From Clostridia bacterium (GTDB taxonomy: Bacteria > Bacillota > Clostridia > Oscillospirales > CAG-272): a DNA stretch of 42,809 bases. This document shows, in pieces, positions 1 through 8,409 of the stretch. The stretch is from positions 1-42,809 of the forward strand of contig JAFTQX010000003.1 of the NCBI GenBank assembly GCA_017462545.1, in the 5' to 3' direction. The notes under the pieces were generated by a model. The model made no database searches. It saw only the letters and a list, made by a program, of their open reading frames with translations, and was not told the DNA's origin. Position numbers and translations under genes: made by a program. Numbering within the stretch: the stretch's first letter is position 1; every line of letters starts with the position of its first letter.

Positions 1-90
1 CAAGGCTCTTTTTTTGTCCTGTTTTCCGTCGCACACAATGCGGAAAGTGCCGATCTATTCCAATCTTTTGGGTCGGCTTTCTGCCGGCTC
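1..90. repeat. Left-edge terminator remnant and conserved intergenic element
   Basis: The window opens with CAAGGCT followed by a run of seven T, which matches the 3' arm and U-tract of the terminator at 11032-11067, so a cassette probably ends just left of the window. About 35 bases further on, positions 51-77 match 17614-17640 at 26 of 27 bases. The rest of 1-216 holds no gene that I can support. Confidence 0.55.
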
Positions 91-179
91 GTCGGTTTGG
101 GATCAAAACCGGTTACGTAGGGCAGTTTTATTTTGAATTGTCATGTCTTGATCGTGCCATTTCAATTTGGCACAAACAA

Positions 180-209
180 GAAGCAAGCAGCCATACGGAT
201 GCTTGCTTC
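180..209 (-). terminator. Hairpin downstream of the first AraC gene
   Basis: A perfect 10-base inverted repeat (GAAGCAAGCA at 180-189 with TGCTTGCTTC at 200-209) lies just beyond the stop codon of the minus-strand AraC gene. Read on the minus strand it is followed by TTGTTTGTG, a weak U-tract. It probably ends that transcript. Confidence 0.55.
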
Positions 210-216
210 CTTTGCT

Positions 217-978
217 TTAATGATATTTCGACGGCGCAACACCGGTATGCTTTTTGAAATCGCGCGAGAAGTCGTAAAGGTTGGCATATCCCAAGGATTG
301 CGCAATATCGGTCAGCGTTCCGTAGTCACTTTTTAACATCTCTTTTGCTTTTTCGATGCGCAGCTGCTTGGTATAGGAGATGGGAGACGTTTCCATGACC
401 TCGGTAAAAAGCTTTCTGAAATATACGGTAGACATGCCAACGATCGAAGCAAGCATATCATTCGTGATAGGCTTGTCAAAATTTTGAGAGATATAGGCTA
501 TAGCAGGTTCAATTTTTTCTCTTTTGCTGTCCGGCACGTATTTATCAAGGGTGGATGAGGCAAGGCTTAATATGATAGAATACGTATCGTGAATGCTCTC
601 TGCTTCAAACATGGGGCCGCGAAGATTGCGCTTGTATTCCAGATCCTTGAAAAGGCGCAGCACCTTTTCGCCGTGCTTGACGGGAAAAGAAAGCGGTTCG
701 TGATAGGTCTGATCGCATTCAAATTCAATGATAGAAAAATGCCCGGATTTTGTACATTCCCAATCATAGGAGCAGCCTTGGGGAAGGATCAGTACATGAT
801 TGAGGTCTGACACAAGCCGCTTTCCCCCGGACGTATAAACGGTCTCCCCCTCATATTTGATGACGATCGCCCAATGCGGGCGGTCATTTTTTTTCATTTT
901 GGTGTTCCTTGGTGTGTATAGAGAGGAGACCGAATAAACCTGCGTGATTACCAAATTTGACAAAACGGCAATGCTCAT
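217..978 (-). CDS. AraC-family transcriptional regulator
   Basis: DNA-binding regulator, 253 residues from the ATG at 978; the frame is open further upstream (to 1071), but those residues would overlap the promoter. The last ~100 residues are a typical AraC/XylS double helix-turn-helix, with the first recognition region around DMLASIVGMSTVYFRKLF and the second around DIAQSLGYANLYDFSRDFKK. The N-terminal part looks like a cupin-type sensor (HVLILPQGCSYDW) and shows no membrane segment. It is transcribed divergently from the ten-gene operon at 1127, the classic position of a local sugar-sensing activator. The inducer cannot be read from the sequence. Family assignment is firm; the regulated target is inferred from layout. 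Confidence 0.9.
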   Translation of the reverse strand: MSIAVLSNLVITQVYSVSSLYTPRNTKMKKNDRPHWAIVIKYEGETVYTSGGKRLVSDLNHVLILPQGCSYDWECTKSGHFSIIEFECDQTYHEPLSFPVKHGEKVLRLFKDLEYKRNLRGPMFEAESIHDTYSIILSLASSTLDKYVPDSKREKIEPAIAYISQNFDKPITNDMLASIVGMSTVYFRKLFTEVMETSPISYTKQLRIEKAKEMLKSDYGTLTDIAQSLGYANLYDFSRDFKKHTGVAPSKYH

Positions 979-1008
979 TTTTATATTACCCAACTTCTTT
1001 TTTACGAT

Positions 1009-1037
1009 ATTATAGCACATATTCTGCAAGATGGCAA
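1009..1037 (-). promoter_or_regulatory. Promoter of the first AraC gene
   Basis: On the minus strand TTGCCA (1032-1037) and TATAAT (1009-1014) are separated by exactly 17 bases, about 30 bases upstream of the chosen ATG at 978. This supports the shorter start of the regulator. Confidence 0.7.
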
Positions 1038-1079
1038 TATTTTTTATATCAAAAATGATAAACAGTAACACATTTGATA

Positions 1080-1108
1080 TTTACTGCCGTAGCCCAATAT
1101 GCTATACT
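1080..1108 (+). promoter_or_regulatory. Possible promoter of operon 1
   Basis: TTTACT (1080-1085), a 17-base spacer and TATACT (1103-1108), with a TG one base before the -10, precede the first operon gene. Transcription would begin almost at the ribosome binding site GGAGGT (1115-1120), an unusually short leader, so the call is tentative. A weak -35 would fit an activator-dependent promoter. Confidence 0.4.
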
Positions 1109-1126
1109 GTGTTCGGAGGTGATCGT

Positions 1127-1951
1127 ATGAAACAAAAACTTTCTGAGCTGCAAGCTCCCGCGCTTGCCGGCGTTGTGAGAGAACGCAACGCACGCGCAGC
1201 GATTGCGGAAATGAAAAATTGCTACATGGATGGTGCAACCATGATCGATCTGCACCTTTCCTGCCTTGCGGATATCGGCGCAGAGGAGCTGAAGCAGGTC
1301 ATGGCCGCATCCCGGCTGCCTGTGCTGGCGTTGAATTACAACATTACTTACCAAGGGGCGGATGCCGGCTTGACGGAGGAGGCCCGTGCAGAAAGCCTGC
1401 TGCGCGCCGTAGAGGCAGGAGCAGCCGGTATCGATATGCAGGGATATACCTTCCATCTGCCGTCCAAGAGCGCCTTTTGCGGTGAAGACAAATATTCCTT
1501 TACAAAAGGAAACCCAAAGGAGATCGTGACCGACGAGGCGGTGATCGCACGGCAGTGTGCGTTGATCGATCAGGTGCATGCCCAGGGGGCAGAGGTTCTT
1601 CTTTCCTGCCATCCCGGCATTCCCATGACAAGTGAGCAGGTCGTAGCGCTGGCGCTGTTTTTGGAAAAAAGAAATCCTGATATTATAAAGATTGTGACCA
1701 AGGCAGAAAACGAGGATGATCTGGCAGAGAGTATTCGCGCCATGCTTTTATTAAAGAAAGAGGTGAAAACGCCCGTTTCGTACCATGCAAACGGTGAGGC
1801 AGGCGCGCTTTCCCGCATCATCAATCCGTTACTTGGTGGACAGATTGCCTTTTGCGTAGATCGGTACAGCGAAAGCAGCACGATGGAGCAGCTTGATCTG
1901 CGTGCGACGGCTGCCATCGCAGAGAATATGAGGAGGCTTATAGGAGAATAA
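1127..1951 (+). CDS. Type I 3-dehydroquinate dehydratase family protein
   Basis: A 274-residue (beta/alpha)8 enzyme of the type I dehydroquinase (AroD) family, which dehydrates 3-dehydroquinate through a Schiff base. The expected residues are in place: His162 in LSCHPG (base), Lys188 in IIKIV (Schiff-base lysine), Arg230 in LSRIINPLLGG, and a C-terminal SSTMEQL that corresponds to the substrate loop. Their spacing follows E. coli AroD to within a residue or so. The start is the ATG at 1127 behind GGAGGT. It is the first gene of a ten-gene oxidoreductase and glycosidase operon with no other shikimate gene, so its true substrate may be another cyclic or sugar-derived ketone. A plain aroD role remains possible. 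Confidence 0.8.
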   Translation: MKQKLSELQAPALAGVVRERNARAAIAEMKNCYMDGATMIDLHLSCLADIGAEELKQVMAASRLPVLALNYNITYQGADAGLTEEARAESLLRAVEAGAAGIDMQGYTFHLPSKSAFCGEDKYSFTKGNPKEIVTDEAVIARQCALIDQVHAQGAEVLLSCHPGIPMTSEQVVALALFLEKRNPDIIKIVTKAENEDDLAESIRAMLLLKKEVKTPVSYHANGEAGALSRIINPLLGGQIAFCVDRYSESSTMEQLDLRATAAIAENMRRLIGE

Positions 1952-1952
1952 A

Positions 1953-2705
1953 ATGATGAAGCAGTTTGAAGGACGTACTGCGATGGTTACGGGCGCGGGC
2001 AAGAATATCGGCAAAGAAATTGCGCTTGCCTTCGCCAAAAGTGGTGCCAACGTGATCGTTTGCGACTATAATCCCCAAAATGCAGAGGAGACCGTTCAAG
2101 AGATTGAGGCACTCGGCGTGGGGGCTATGGCTGCCGTTTGCGACGTGCGTGACAGAGAGAAGATCTTCGCCTATGTTGCCGCGGCAGTCGAACGGTTTGG
2201 TAAGATTGATTTTTTGGTAAACAACGCGGGGGGGAGCGCAGGCTTGCTCAATAAACTCACGCGCTTTGTGGATGCGGAGCAGTCTACGCTTGATTTTGTT
2301 ATTGACACCAATCTGAAAGGCGCATTTCATTGCTCGCAAGCCGTTTTGCCCTCGATGATCGCCCAAAAATACGGAAAGATCATCAATATTTCTTCAATTG
2401 CCGCAATCTGCGGTCTGTACGACCGCGTGGACTATGCCGCCGCCAAGGCGGGCATGATCGGTATGAGTAAGGCTCTTGCGATGGAGGTTGGTGAGTTCAA
2501 TATCTGCGTCAACTGCGTCTCTCCCGGCGCCATTGAGCGTGACGGCGCCAAGTGGGCACATATGACTTATATGGGTGAGGACGGACACGCAGGCACACCC
2601 AAGGATATCGCGGATACCGTGCTCTTCCTTGCTTATCAGGATTACATTACGGGTGAGAATATTGTGGTTGACGGTGGCAGAAGCCTTGGACCGAGCCACC
2701 GTTGA
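1953..2705 (+). CDS. SDR-family oxidoreductase
   Basis: A 250-residue classical short-chain dehydrogenase/reductase, cytoplasmic, NAD(P)-dependent. It has the glycine-rich TGAGKNIG near residue 11, NNAGG, the active serine in NISSIA, and the catalytic pair Tyr161/Lys165 (DYAAAK). The C-terminal GENIVVDGG is typical of FabG-like members. It starts one base after the previous stop, behind TAGGAG, so it is translated with the gene before. Sugar, cyclitol or lactone-forming dehydrogenases share this fold; the operon favours a carbohydrate-derived substrate over fatty acid synthesis, but the substrate is not readable. Confidence 0.9.
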   Translation: MMKQFEGRTAMVTGAGKNIGKEIALAFAKSGANVIVCDYNPQNAEETVQEIEALGVGAMAAVCDVRDREKIFAYVAAAVERFGKIDFLVNNAGGSAGLLNKLTRFVDAEQSTLDFVIDTNLKGAFHCSQAVLPSMIAQKYGKIINISSIAAICGLYDRVDYAAAKAGMIGMSKALAMEVGEFNICVNCVSPGAIERDGAKWAHMTYMGEDGHAGTPKDIADTVLFLAYQDYITGENIVVDGGRSLGPSHR

Positions 2706-2735
2706 AAATTAAAAAATACAGGTAGGAAAGCGATA

Positions 2736-3743
2736 ATGAAAAGCAAACAGATAGTTTTTACAGCAACACACAAAGCAGAGCTTTTGGAGGTAGACGTCCG
2801 CGAATTAAAGGAAAACGAAGTATTGACCGATATGGAATACACTGTCGTCAGCGGCGGCACTGAACGCGCTAACATTATGGCGATGCCCAATGCGGGCGGA
2901 GATAATTTCCCGAAAACGCTCGGTTATTGCGGGATCGGACACGTTATAAAGATAGGTTCGGCGGTTGATAATATAGCCGTCGGAGACCGTGTGCTCGTAT
3001 ATCACGGAAAGCATATGAAGTATAATGTTCGTACCGTTAAGGAGATAACGAAAGTCGAGAACGACAGTATTGATTCTCTCGATGCGGCTTTCGTTATTAT
3101 AGCGGCAATGGGACTTGGCGGCGTTCGTAAGCTTGAGATAGAGCTTGGCGAGAGCGCAATGATAATGGGGCTTGGACTTCTCGGTATTTTTGCGGTTCAG
3201 TTCTGCCGCCTCAGCGGCGCTTATCCCGTAATTGCCGCAGACCTCAATCCCGCTCGCCGCGAGCTTGCCCTGAAGCTTGGAGCGGACTATGCCTTTGATC
3301 CGTCCGTGCCCGATTTTGTAGAGCAGGTAAAAGCAGTTACAAAGGGCAAGGGCGTTCGCGCGACTGTTGAGGTCACAGGTGTGTCTGCCGCTATGAAGCA
3401 GGCGCTTGAATGTGCTTCTTGGATGGGCAGAATATCTTTGCTCGGCTGTACTCGTGTGTCTGACTGTTCGGTAGACTATTATCAACAGGTACACAAGCCT
3501 GGTGTCAAGCTTATCGGAGCGCACAATTTTGTTCGCCCGAAGGTAGAGTCCTATCCGCATCACTGGACTCATCAGGACGACTGCAAGGCTATCCTTGATA
3601 TGATCGCCGCAGGACGGATTCAAGTCGCTCCCATCGTTTCCCGTGTGGTTTTCCCCGAGGATTGCGCAGCGATCTACAACCAGCTTTGCGACGACCCTGC
3701 ATTTCCTTTGGGAACGGTGTTTGATTGGAAGGAGAGCAAATGA
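2736..3743 (+). CDS. MDR-family (alcohol dehydrogenase-like) oxidoreductase
   Basis: A 335-residue medium-chain dehydrogenase/reductase. The N-terminal GroES-like domain carries SGGTER and GYCGIGHV in place of the GHE motif of zinc alcohol dehydrogenases. The Rossmann part has GLGLLGIFAVQ, followed by AADLNPARRELALKLGAD. This resembles the BchC-like/'bi-domain oxidoreductase' branch, whose substrates are mostly unknown. It sits 30 bases after the SDR and its stop overlaps the next ATG by four bases. Codon choice (frequent CTT and GTT) differs visibly from the genes at 5330 onward. The specific reaction is unknown. Confidence 0.85.
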   Translation: MKSKQIVFTATHKAELLEVDVRELKENEVLTDMEYTVVSGGTERANIMAMPNAGGDNFPKTLGYCGIGHVIKIGSAVDNIAVGDRVLVYHGKHMKYNVRTVKEITKVENDSIDSLDAAFVIIAAMGLGGVRKLEIELGESAMIMGLGLLGIFAVQFCRLSGAYPVIAADLNPARRELALKLGADYAFDPSVPDFVEQVKAVTKGKGVRATVEVTGVSAAMKQALECASWMGRISLLGCTRVSDCSVDYYQQVHKPGVKLIGAHNFVRPKVESYPHHWTHQDDCKAILDMIAAGRIQVAPIVSRVVFPEDCAAIYNQLCDDPAFPLGTVFDWKESK

Positions 3744-4339
3744 AAAATATATATCTCATAGGCGATTCCATTCGTTTTGGAAGTGTCGGCGGAAAAGGCA
3801 GCCCCGGATATGGTATTTTCGTAAAAGAAATATTGAATGGTATTGCAAACGTATATGCTCCCAATGAAAATTGCCGCTTTGCACAATATACGTTGCGAGA
3901 GATTTACGGTTGGTCAAAAAGTGTAGATGCCGACAAAATAGATATTGTCCATTGGAATAACGGTCTTTGGGACGTAATGAGACTGCACGGGGACGAGCCT
4001 TTGACCCCTATCGATATGTACTTAAATATGCTTGAACGAATTTATAAAAAAATTAAGCTGTTTTTCCCAAACGCAAAGGTTATCTTTGCCCTTTCCACAT
4101 CCGTAATCGAAAAAAATGCACCCGTAGGTTATGTTCGCTACAATAAAGAAATCGAGCAATACAATGCAGCCGCTAAGGAATTGATGAACCGGCTCGATGT
4201 TACAGTAAATGACCTATATAGCATAACACAAACATTTGACGCATCCTATTATTCGGATTGGGTTCACCCTAATGAAAAAGGCGCAAGGATATTAGCAGAT
4301 GCGATAATCAAAAGTATTGGAACGGAGTGCTCAATATGA
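3740..4339 (+). CDS. SGNH/GDSL-type hydrolase
   Basis: A 199-residue cytoplasmic SGNH hydrolase, a family of esterases and deacetylases acting on lipids, acyl groups and acetylated sugars. The nucleophile motif is GDSIRFG (Ser10) at the N-terminus and the catalytic Asp/His pair is in SDWVHPNEKG (Asp173, His176). No signal peptide is present. The start at 3740 makes an ATGA overlap with the gene before and lies behind AAGGAG. The gene is clearly AT-richer than its neighbours (one 60-base line near 4021 has only 17 G or C), which suggests separate acquisition. Removal of an ester decoration from a sugar is a reasonable guess. Confidence 0.85.
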   Translation: MKNIYLIGDSIRFGSVGGKGSPGYGIFVKEILNGIANVYAPNENCRFAQYTLREIYGWSKSVDADKIDIVHWNNGLWDVMRLHGDEPLTPIDMYLNMLERIYKKIKLFFPNAKVIFALSTSVIEKNAPVGYVRYNKEIEQYNAAAKELMNRLDVTVNDLYSITQTFDASYYSDWVHPNEKGARILADAIIKSIGTECSI

Positions 4340-5349
4340 AAAAAATCAAAATCGGACAGATCGGTATCGGTCACAACCACGGTGAAGCAAAAATGAAAGC
4401 GGTGCGGAAATTACCCGAGCTGTTTGAGATCGTGGGCTATGCCGAGGAAAACGAGAGATGGATAGAAAAGCGCGGAGAGCTTAAAGGCTACGAGGGACTC
4501 CCCCGCATGAGCGTTGAGGAGGTCATTGCCAAGTCGGACGCGATACTTGTGGAAAGCGACGTGTGGGATCTGACCAGGTACGCGCAAATGTGTGTCGATG
4601 CGGGAAAGCACATACATATGGACAAACCTGCAAGTGGTACGCTTGAAGAATACAAATACCTGCTTGATACTGCAAAAGAAAAAAATCTTGTGGTTCAACT
4701 CGGCTATATGTACCGCTACAATCCCGCCGTACTCAAGTGCTTCGAGCATGTCAAGAATGGGGATCTTGGGGAGATCTATTCCATCAACGCTGAAATGAGT
4801 ACCTTCCATAAGCCGGAATATAAGAAATGGCTCACGAATTTCGGTGGCGGCATTATGTATATTCTCGGAAGCCACCTTGTCGATCTGATCGTATATATGA
4901 TGGGCGAGCCGAAAAAGATAACCTCCTTTTTGAAGCACACAGGTCTTGACGGCGTTGACTTTGAGGACAATAATCTTGCCGTTCTTGAATACGATAAGGC
5001 TCTTGCGAGGATTTTCGTGTCCTCGGTGGAGGTCAACGGATTCGGCAGACGGCAGCTTGTGGTATCGGGAAGTAAAGGAACGGTCAATATCTGCCCTCTT
5101 GAACGCCCGATTACAATGACCTACTCCGACACAAGCATCGCGGATAAAACCTACGAGGATCGAAAAATTGTCATTCCCTTTGAGGATCATACAGCAGATG
5201 GCAGATATGACGAAATGATGCAGGATCTCTACGCCTATATCATGGGTACGAAGCAAAATCCCTTTACATATGAGCACGATTATCTTGTGCAGAAGGTACT
5301 GTCGGAGATAGTCGGAGGGGTACGCATATATGGCAAGCATATTGATTAA
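4336..5349 (+). CDS. Gfo/Idh/MocA-family oxidoreductase
   Basis: A 337-residue NAD(P)-dependent sugar or cyclitol oxidoreductase. The N-terminal Rossmann fold begins IKIGQIGIGHNHG; the cofactor/active-site motif is DKPASG with Lys97, and the second conserved block is GGGIMYILGSHLVDL, with His180 as likely catalytic residue. The length is normal for the family. It overlaps the preceding stop by ATGA and the next start by 20 bases, so it belongs to a tightly coupled operon. Members oxidise inositols, glucosides at C3, or related sugars. Together with the dehydratase-like first gene it suggests keto-sugar chemistry, which is inference. Confidence 0.9.
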   Translation: MKKIKIGQIGIGHNHGEAKMKAVRKLPELFEIVGYAEENERWIEKRGELKGYEGLPRMSVEEVIAKSDAILVESDVWDLTRYAQMCVDAGKHIHMDKPASGTLEEYKYLLDTAKEKNLVVQLGYMYRYNPAVLKCFEHVKNGDLGEIYSINAEMSTFHKPEYKKWLTNFGGGIMYILGSHLVDLIVYMMGEPKKITSFLKHTGLDGVDFEDNNLAVLEYDKALARIFVSSVEVNGFGRRQLVVSGSKGTVNICPLERPITMTYSDTSIADKTYEDRKIVIPFEDHTADGRYDEMMQDLYAYIMGTKQNPFTYEHDYLVQKVLSEIVGGVRIYGKHID

Positions 5350-6397
5350 AAACGGTCGCGTATGGGATGGCGAGCGTTTTTCTTGCGTGGATATTTTGAC
5401 CGTGGAGGAGAACATATCCAGTATAGCCCCCCACATTTCCGAAAAAGCCGACTTTACGTATGATGCAAGCGGCATGCTTGTGTCAGCGGGGTTGGTTGAT
5501 ATCCATACCCATATGCGGCAGGTTTCATCCGACGAATACGGCATTCCTATTGATGCGGTATGCCTTCCCTTTGGGGTAACGGCGGCGGTAGAGGCCTCGG
5601 CCGAAAAGGGAGATGGACGGCTGCTTTCCGCCTTTGCCGTAAAGGGGGCGGCTTTTGTCGCCTGCCGGATTGAGCATGATACAGCCGTGCTTGACATGAC
5701 CGAGCGGCTCCTGCATGCGTATGGTGATGCCGGCGTAGGTGTAAAGGTGTTTTTTGACCGCGCGTGCAAGGAGCTGAAAAGCACCAAGCCCCTGCGCGAG
5801 ATCTGCGCATTTGCCCATGCACGGGGGAAAAAGGTGTTGGTTCATTGCAATCACTCTCCCACTACCATGGAGGAGATCGTGGACACCCTGCAGGGGGGCG
5901 ACATTGTAACACACATATACCACGGTGGTGAGCATACCATAGCCGATCATGGCTATGCTGCCTATGATTTGGCAAAGCAAAAGGGTATTGTATTGGATGC
6001 AGGCATGGCAGGGCACGTGCACACCGATTTCTCGGTGCTGCGAAGCGCCATAAAAGCGGGATATCTGCCGGATACCATCAGCACCGACATTACCCGATGC
6101 AGCGCCTTTTATAGGGGCGGCCGCTATGGGTTGACCATGTGTATGAGCATCATGCGCGCTGTTGGTATGGGCGAGGAGGATATCTTGCGTGCTGTTACCT
6201 CCAATCCCGCTCGTGCATTGGGAATGGCAGGTAAATGGGGATGCTTAAGGGTAGGGGGCACGGCTGACATAGCGGTGCTTGACTACACGCAGGAGGGCTT
6301 TGACCTGACGGATGCGGCAGGTCATCACATCACGTCAAAAAAAGGCTATCGTTGCGCGCTGACAATCGCAGATGGTCAAATCGTTTATAAACACTAA
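5330..6397 (+). CDS. Dihydroorotase-like amidohydrolase (COG3964 type)
   Basis: A 355-residue metal-dependent hydrolase of the amidohydrolase superfamily. The binuclear site is visible: His59 and His61 in DIHTHMR, a probable carboxylated lysine in GVKVFF, histidines in VHCNH and THIYHG, and the aspartate in STDITR. The C-terminal beta-sandwich returns with GGTADIAVLDY. Relatives hydrolyse N-acyl amino acids, acetylated hydroxy acids or cyclic amides and are often annotated as amidohydrolase/deacetylase. It starts at 5330 behind GGAGGGG and inside the end of the preceding gene. In this operon it may remove an acyl group from an amino or acetylated sugar; the substrate is unknown. Confidence 0.85.
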   Translation: MASILIKNGRVWDGERFSCVDILTVEENISSIAPHISEKADFTYDASGMLVSAGLVDIHTHMRQVSSDEYGIPIDAVCLPFGVTAAVEASAEKGDGRLLSAFAVKGAAFVACRIEHDTAVLDMTERLLHAYGDAGVGVKVFFDRACKELKSTKPLREICAFAHARGKKVLVHCNHSPTTMEEIVDTLQGGDIVTHIYHGGEHTIADHGYAAYDLAKQKGIVLDAGMAGHVHTDFSVLRSAIKAGYLPDTISTDITRCSAFYRGGRYGLTMCMSIMRAVGMGEEDILRAVTSNPARALGMAGKWGCLRVGGTADIAVLDYTQEGFDLTDAAGHHITSKKGYRCALTIADGQIVYKH

Positions 6398-6410
6398 AAA
6401 GGAGATTTTG

Positions 6411-7418
6411 ATGATGAAAAAGGTTTTGGTTTTGGGCGCAACCGGCGCCATGGGCAGATATCTCGTTCCCGAATTGGCAGGCCTCGGCTATGCGGTTACC
6501 GGCGTAGGCTTGGAGGAGTGTGCTCCTTGGTCTGCCGAGCATGCTACTTATGTTCGTGGAAATGCATTTGATCAAGAATTCCTCGCCAAGCTGCTTGCCG
6601 AGGGGTTTGACGGTATTGTCAACTTTATGGACTACGGGCATTATGATTTTACCGACTACTATCGTCTGTTCTTAGATAATACGGCGCATTATATTTTCCT
6701 TTCCTCCTGCCGCGTGTATGACGATAAGGAGCAGCCAATCAAGGAGACCTCGCCCCGCCTGTGGGATTCTTCGGAGGATGAGGCGCTGCGTGCCTCGCAC
6801 GATTACTGTATTCAAAAGGCACAAAATGAGGATCTGCTGCTGGCATCGCCGTACGATAATTTTACCATCGTTCGCCCCGCAACCACCTTCTCGACGATGC
6901 GCCTGCAGCTGGTTACGCTGGAATTTAACAACTGCGTTGCTCGTGCGCTGATGGGTAAGAAGGTCGTTTTGCCGGTGCAGGCAAAGGACAAGCCGGCTAC
7001 GCTTTGCTGGGGCGGCGACGTGGCCAAGATGATCGCTCGCCTTCTCTTTAAGGACGAGGCAAAGCGTGAAGTTTACAACGTTTGCTCCGCCGAGCATCGC
7101 ACCTGGGAGGAGATTGCCGGCTACTATAACAAGCTGATCGGCCTGGAAGCTGTATGGGTAGATAAGGAAGACTATCTTGCCATCCTGAGTCCCGAGGGCA
7201 GCATCAACGTGCGCTGGCAGCTGGAATATGCCAGATTGTTCCGTCGCATTACCGATAACAGCAAGGTGCTTGCGCTGACAGGCTTGCGCCAGGAGGAGCT
7301 GATCCCGATGTACGATGGCTTGCAGCTGGAGATCGGCAATATTCCTGAAAGCTATGTGCCCGCCGATACCGAGGTCGGTCTGCGTATGGATGAATACCTG
7401 AGAAAACACGGTCTGTGA
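6411..7418 (+). CDS. NAD-dependent epimerase/dehydratase family protein
   Basis: A 335-residue extended SDR protein, usually acting on nucleotide sugars or sugar lactones. The nucleotide motif is VLGATGAMGRYL at residues 5-16 and the active YxxxK is in DYCIQKAQNE; FLSSCRVYD marks the serine region. The start is the ATG at 6411 behind AAGGAGATTTTG; a longer reading from 6372 would overlap the previous gene without a ribosome binding site. It sits 13 bases after the amidohydrolase. No nucleotide-sugar synthesis gene accompanies it, so a catabolic epimerase or dehydrogenase role is as likely as a biosynthetic one. Confidence 0.85.
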   Translation: MMKKVLVLGATGAMGRYLVPELAGLGYAVTGVGLEECAPWSAEHATYVRGNAFDQEFLAKLLAEGFDGIVNFMDYGHYDFTDYYRLFLDNTAHYIFLSSCRVYDDKEQPIKETSPRLWDSSEDEALRASHDYCIQKAQNEDLLLASPYDNFTIVRPATTFSTMRLQLVTLEFNNCVARALMGKKVVLPVQAKDKPATLCWGGDVAKMIARLLFKDEAKREVYNVCSAEHRTWEEIAGYYNKLIGLEAVWVDKEDYLAILSPEGSINVRWQLEYARLFRRITDNSKVLALTGLRQEELIPMYDGLQLEIGNIPESYVPADTEVGLRMDEYLRKHGL

Positions 7419-7428
7419 GGAATCAGAT

Positions 7429-8409
7429 ATGAAAGCAATGCTGGTAAACGAGAACAAAGACCTCGTTTGGACGGATGTAGAGGATCCCATCATCAGGGAT
7501 GATGAGGTGCTGGTCAAGATCTATGCTGCCGCACTCAACCGTGCGGATCTCTTGCAAAGGCAAGGGAAATATCCCTCCCCGGCAGGCTGCCCCGAATGGA
7601 TGGGGTTGGAGGTAGCAGGCGTGATCGCGGAGGTTGGCCCGGCCGTAAGCGATTGGAAGGTGGGCGACCGTGTTTGCGCTCTGCTTGGCGGCGGAGGTTA
7701 CGCTGAATACGTGGCGGTCAAGCACGATATGCTGATGCCCGTTCCGCACGGTCTTTCCTTGATCGAGGCATCCGCACTCCCTGAGGCATATGCGACCTCT
7801 TATCTTAATCTTTTTATAGAAGGGCATTTGGAGGCCGGTCAGACCGCGTTTGTCCCTGCCGGTGCTTCCGGTCTTGCCTCGGTCGCTATTCCCATGGCCA
7901 AGGCGTTTGGCGCACGGGTCATCACCTCCGTCTTGTCTGATGAAATTGCCGAGAAGATCAAGCCGCTTGGTGCTGATGTGGTGATCAATTCCCAAGCGCA
8001 ATGCGTGGAGGAGATTTTAAAGGCCGAAGAGGAAAATGGCACGCCTGTCAACGTTTCTATGGATTGCCTGTGCGGTGAAACGCTTGGCAAGAGCCTGCCG
8101 TATATGGCGCGAGGCGGTTATTGGATCGTCATCTCTACGCTGGCAGGCATCGAAACCACCGTGCAGCTTCGTCCGTTGCTGACCAAGGGGCTGCACCTGG
8201 TAGGCAGCATGCTGCGCAATCGGACACCGGAATTCAAGGCATATATCCTTTCCGAGCTTGTCAAAAACGTATGGCCAAAGATCGAGGATGGCTCTATCAA
8301 GCCCTCGATCTACCGCGTGCTGCCCATCACGCAAGCCGCAGAGGCGCACGCCATTCTTGAACTCGGTGAAAACGTGGGAAAGGTCGTTTTGAGCGTTTGT
8401 GATGAGTAA
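7429..8409 (+). CDS. Quinone-oxidoreductase-like MDR protein (PIG3 type)
   Basis: A 326-residue zinc-free medium-chain reductase related to NAD(P)H quinone oxidoreductase/zeta-crystallin. The PIG3-type signature is clear: AALNRADLLQRQGKYP and AGCPEWMGLEVAGVI. The Rossmann segment is PAGASGLASVAIPMAKAFGARV. Members reduce quinones or alpha,beta-unsaturated ketones. In this operon an enone-reducing role would fit after the dehydration step proposed for the first gene, but this is speculation. It starts 10 bases after the previous stop and overlaps the next gene by 8 bases. Confidence 0.85.
   Translation: MKAMLVNENKDLVWTDVEDPIIRDDEVLVKIYAAALNRADLLQRQGKYPSPAGCPEWMGLEVAGVIAEVGPAVSDWKVGDRVCALLGGGGYAEYVAVKHDMLMPVPHGLSLIEASALPEAYATSYLNLFIEGHLEAGQTAFVPAGASGLASVAIPMAKAFGARVITSVLSDEIAEKIKPLGADVVINSQAQCVEEILKAEEENGTPVNVSMDCLCGETLGKSLPYMARGGYWIVISTLAGIETTVQLRPLLTKGLHLVGSMLRNRTPEFKAYILSELVKNVWPKIEDGSIKPSIYRVLPITQAAEAHAILELGENVGKVVLSVCDE

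Noticed and set aside
133-336. 67-codon plus-strand frame at the left edge
   Set aside because: It runs through the AraC terminator hairpin and antisense to the AraC gene, without start signals.
1127-1951. Naming the first operon gene aroD outright
   Set aside because: Catalytic residues fit, but the operon has no shikimate-pathway gene, so the symbol would overstate what is known.
4411-5787. 458-codon minus-strand frame across the Gfo and amidohydrolase genes
   Set aside because: It spans the overlapping coding ends of two recognised genes; no start signal or family motif.
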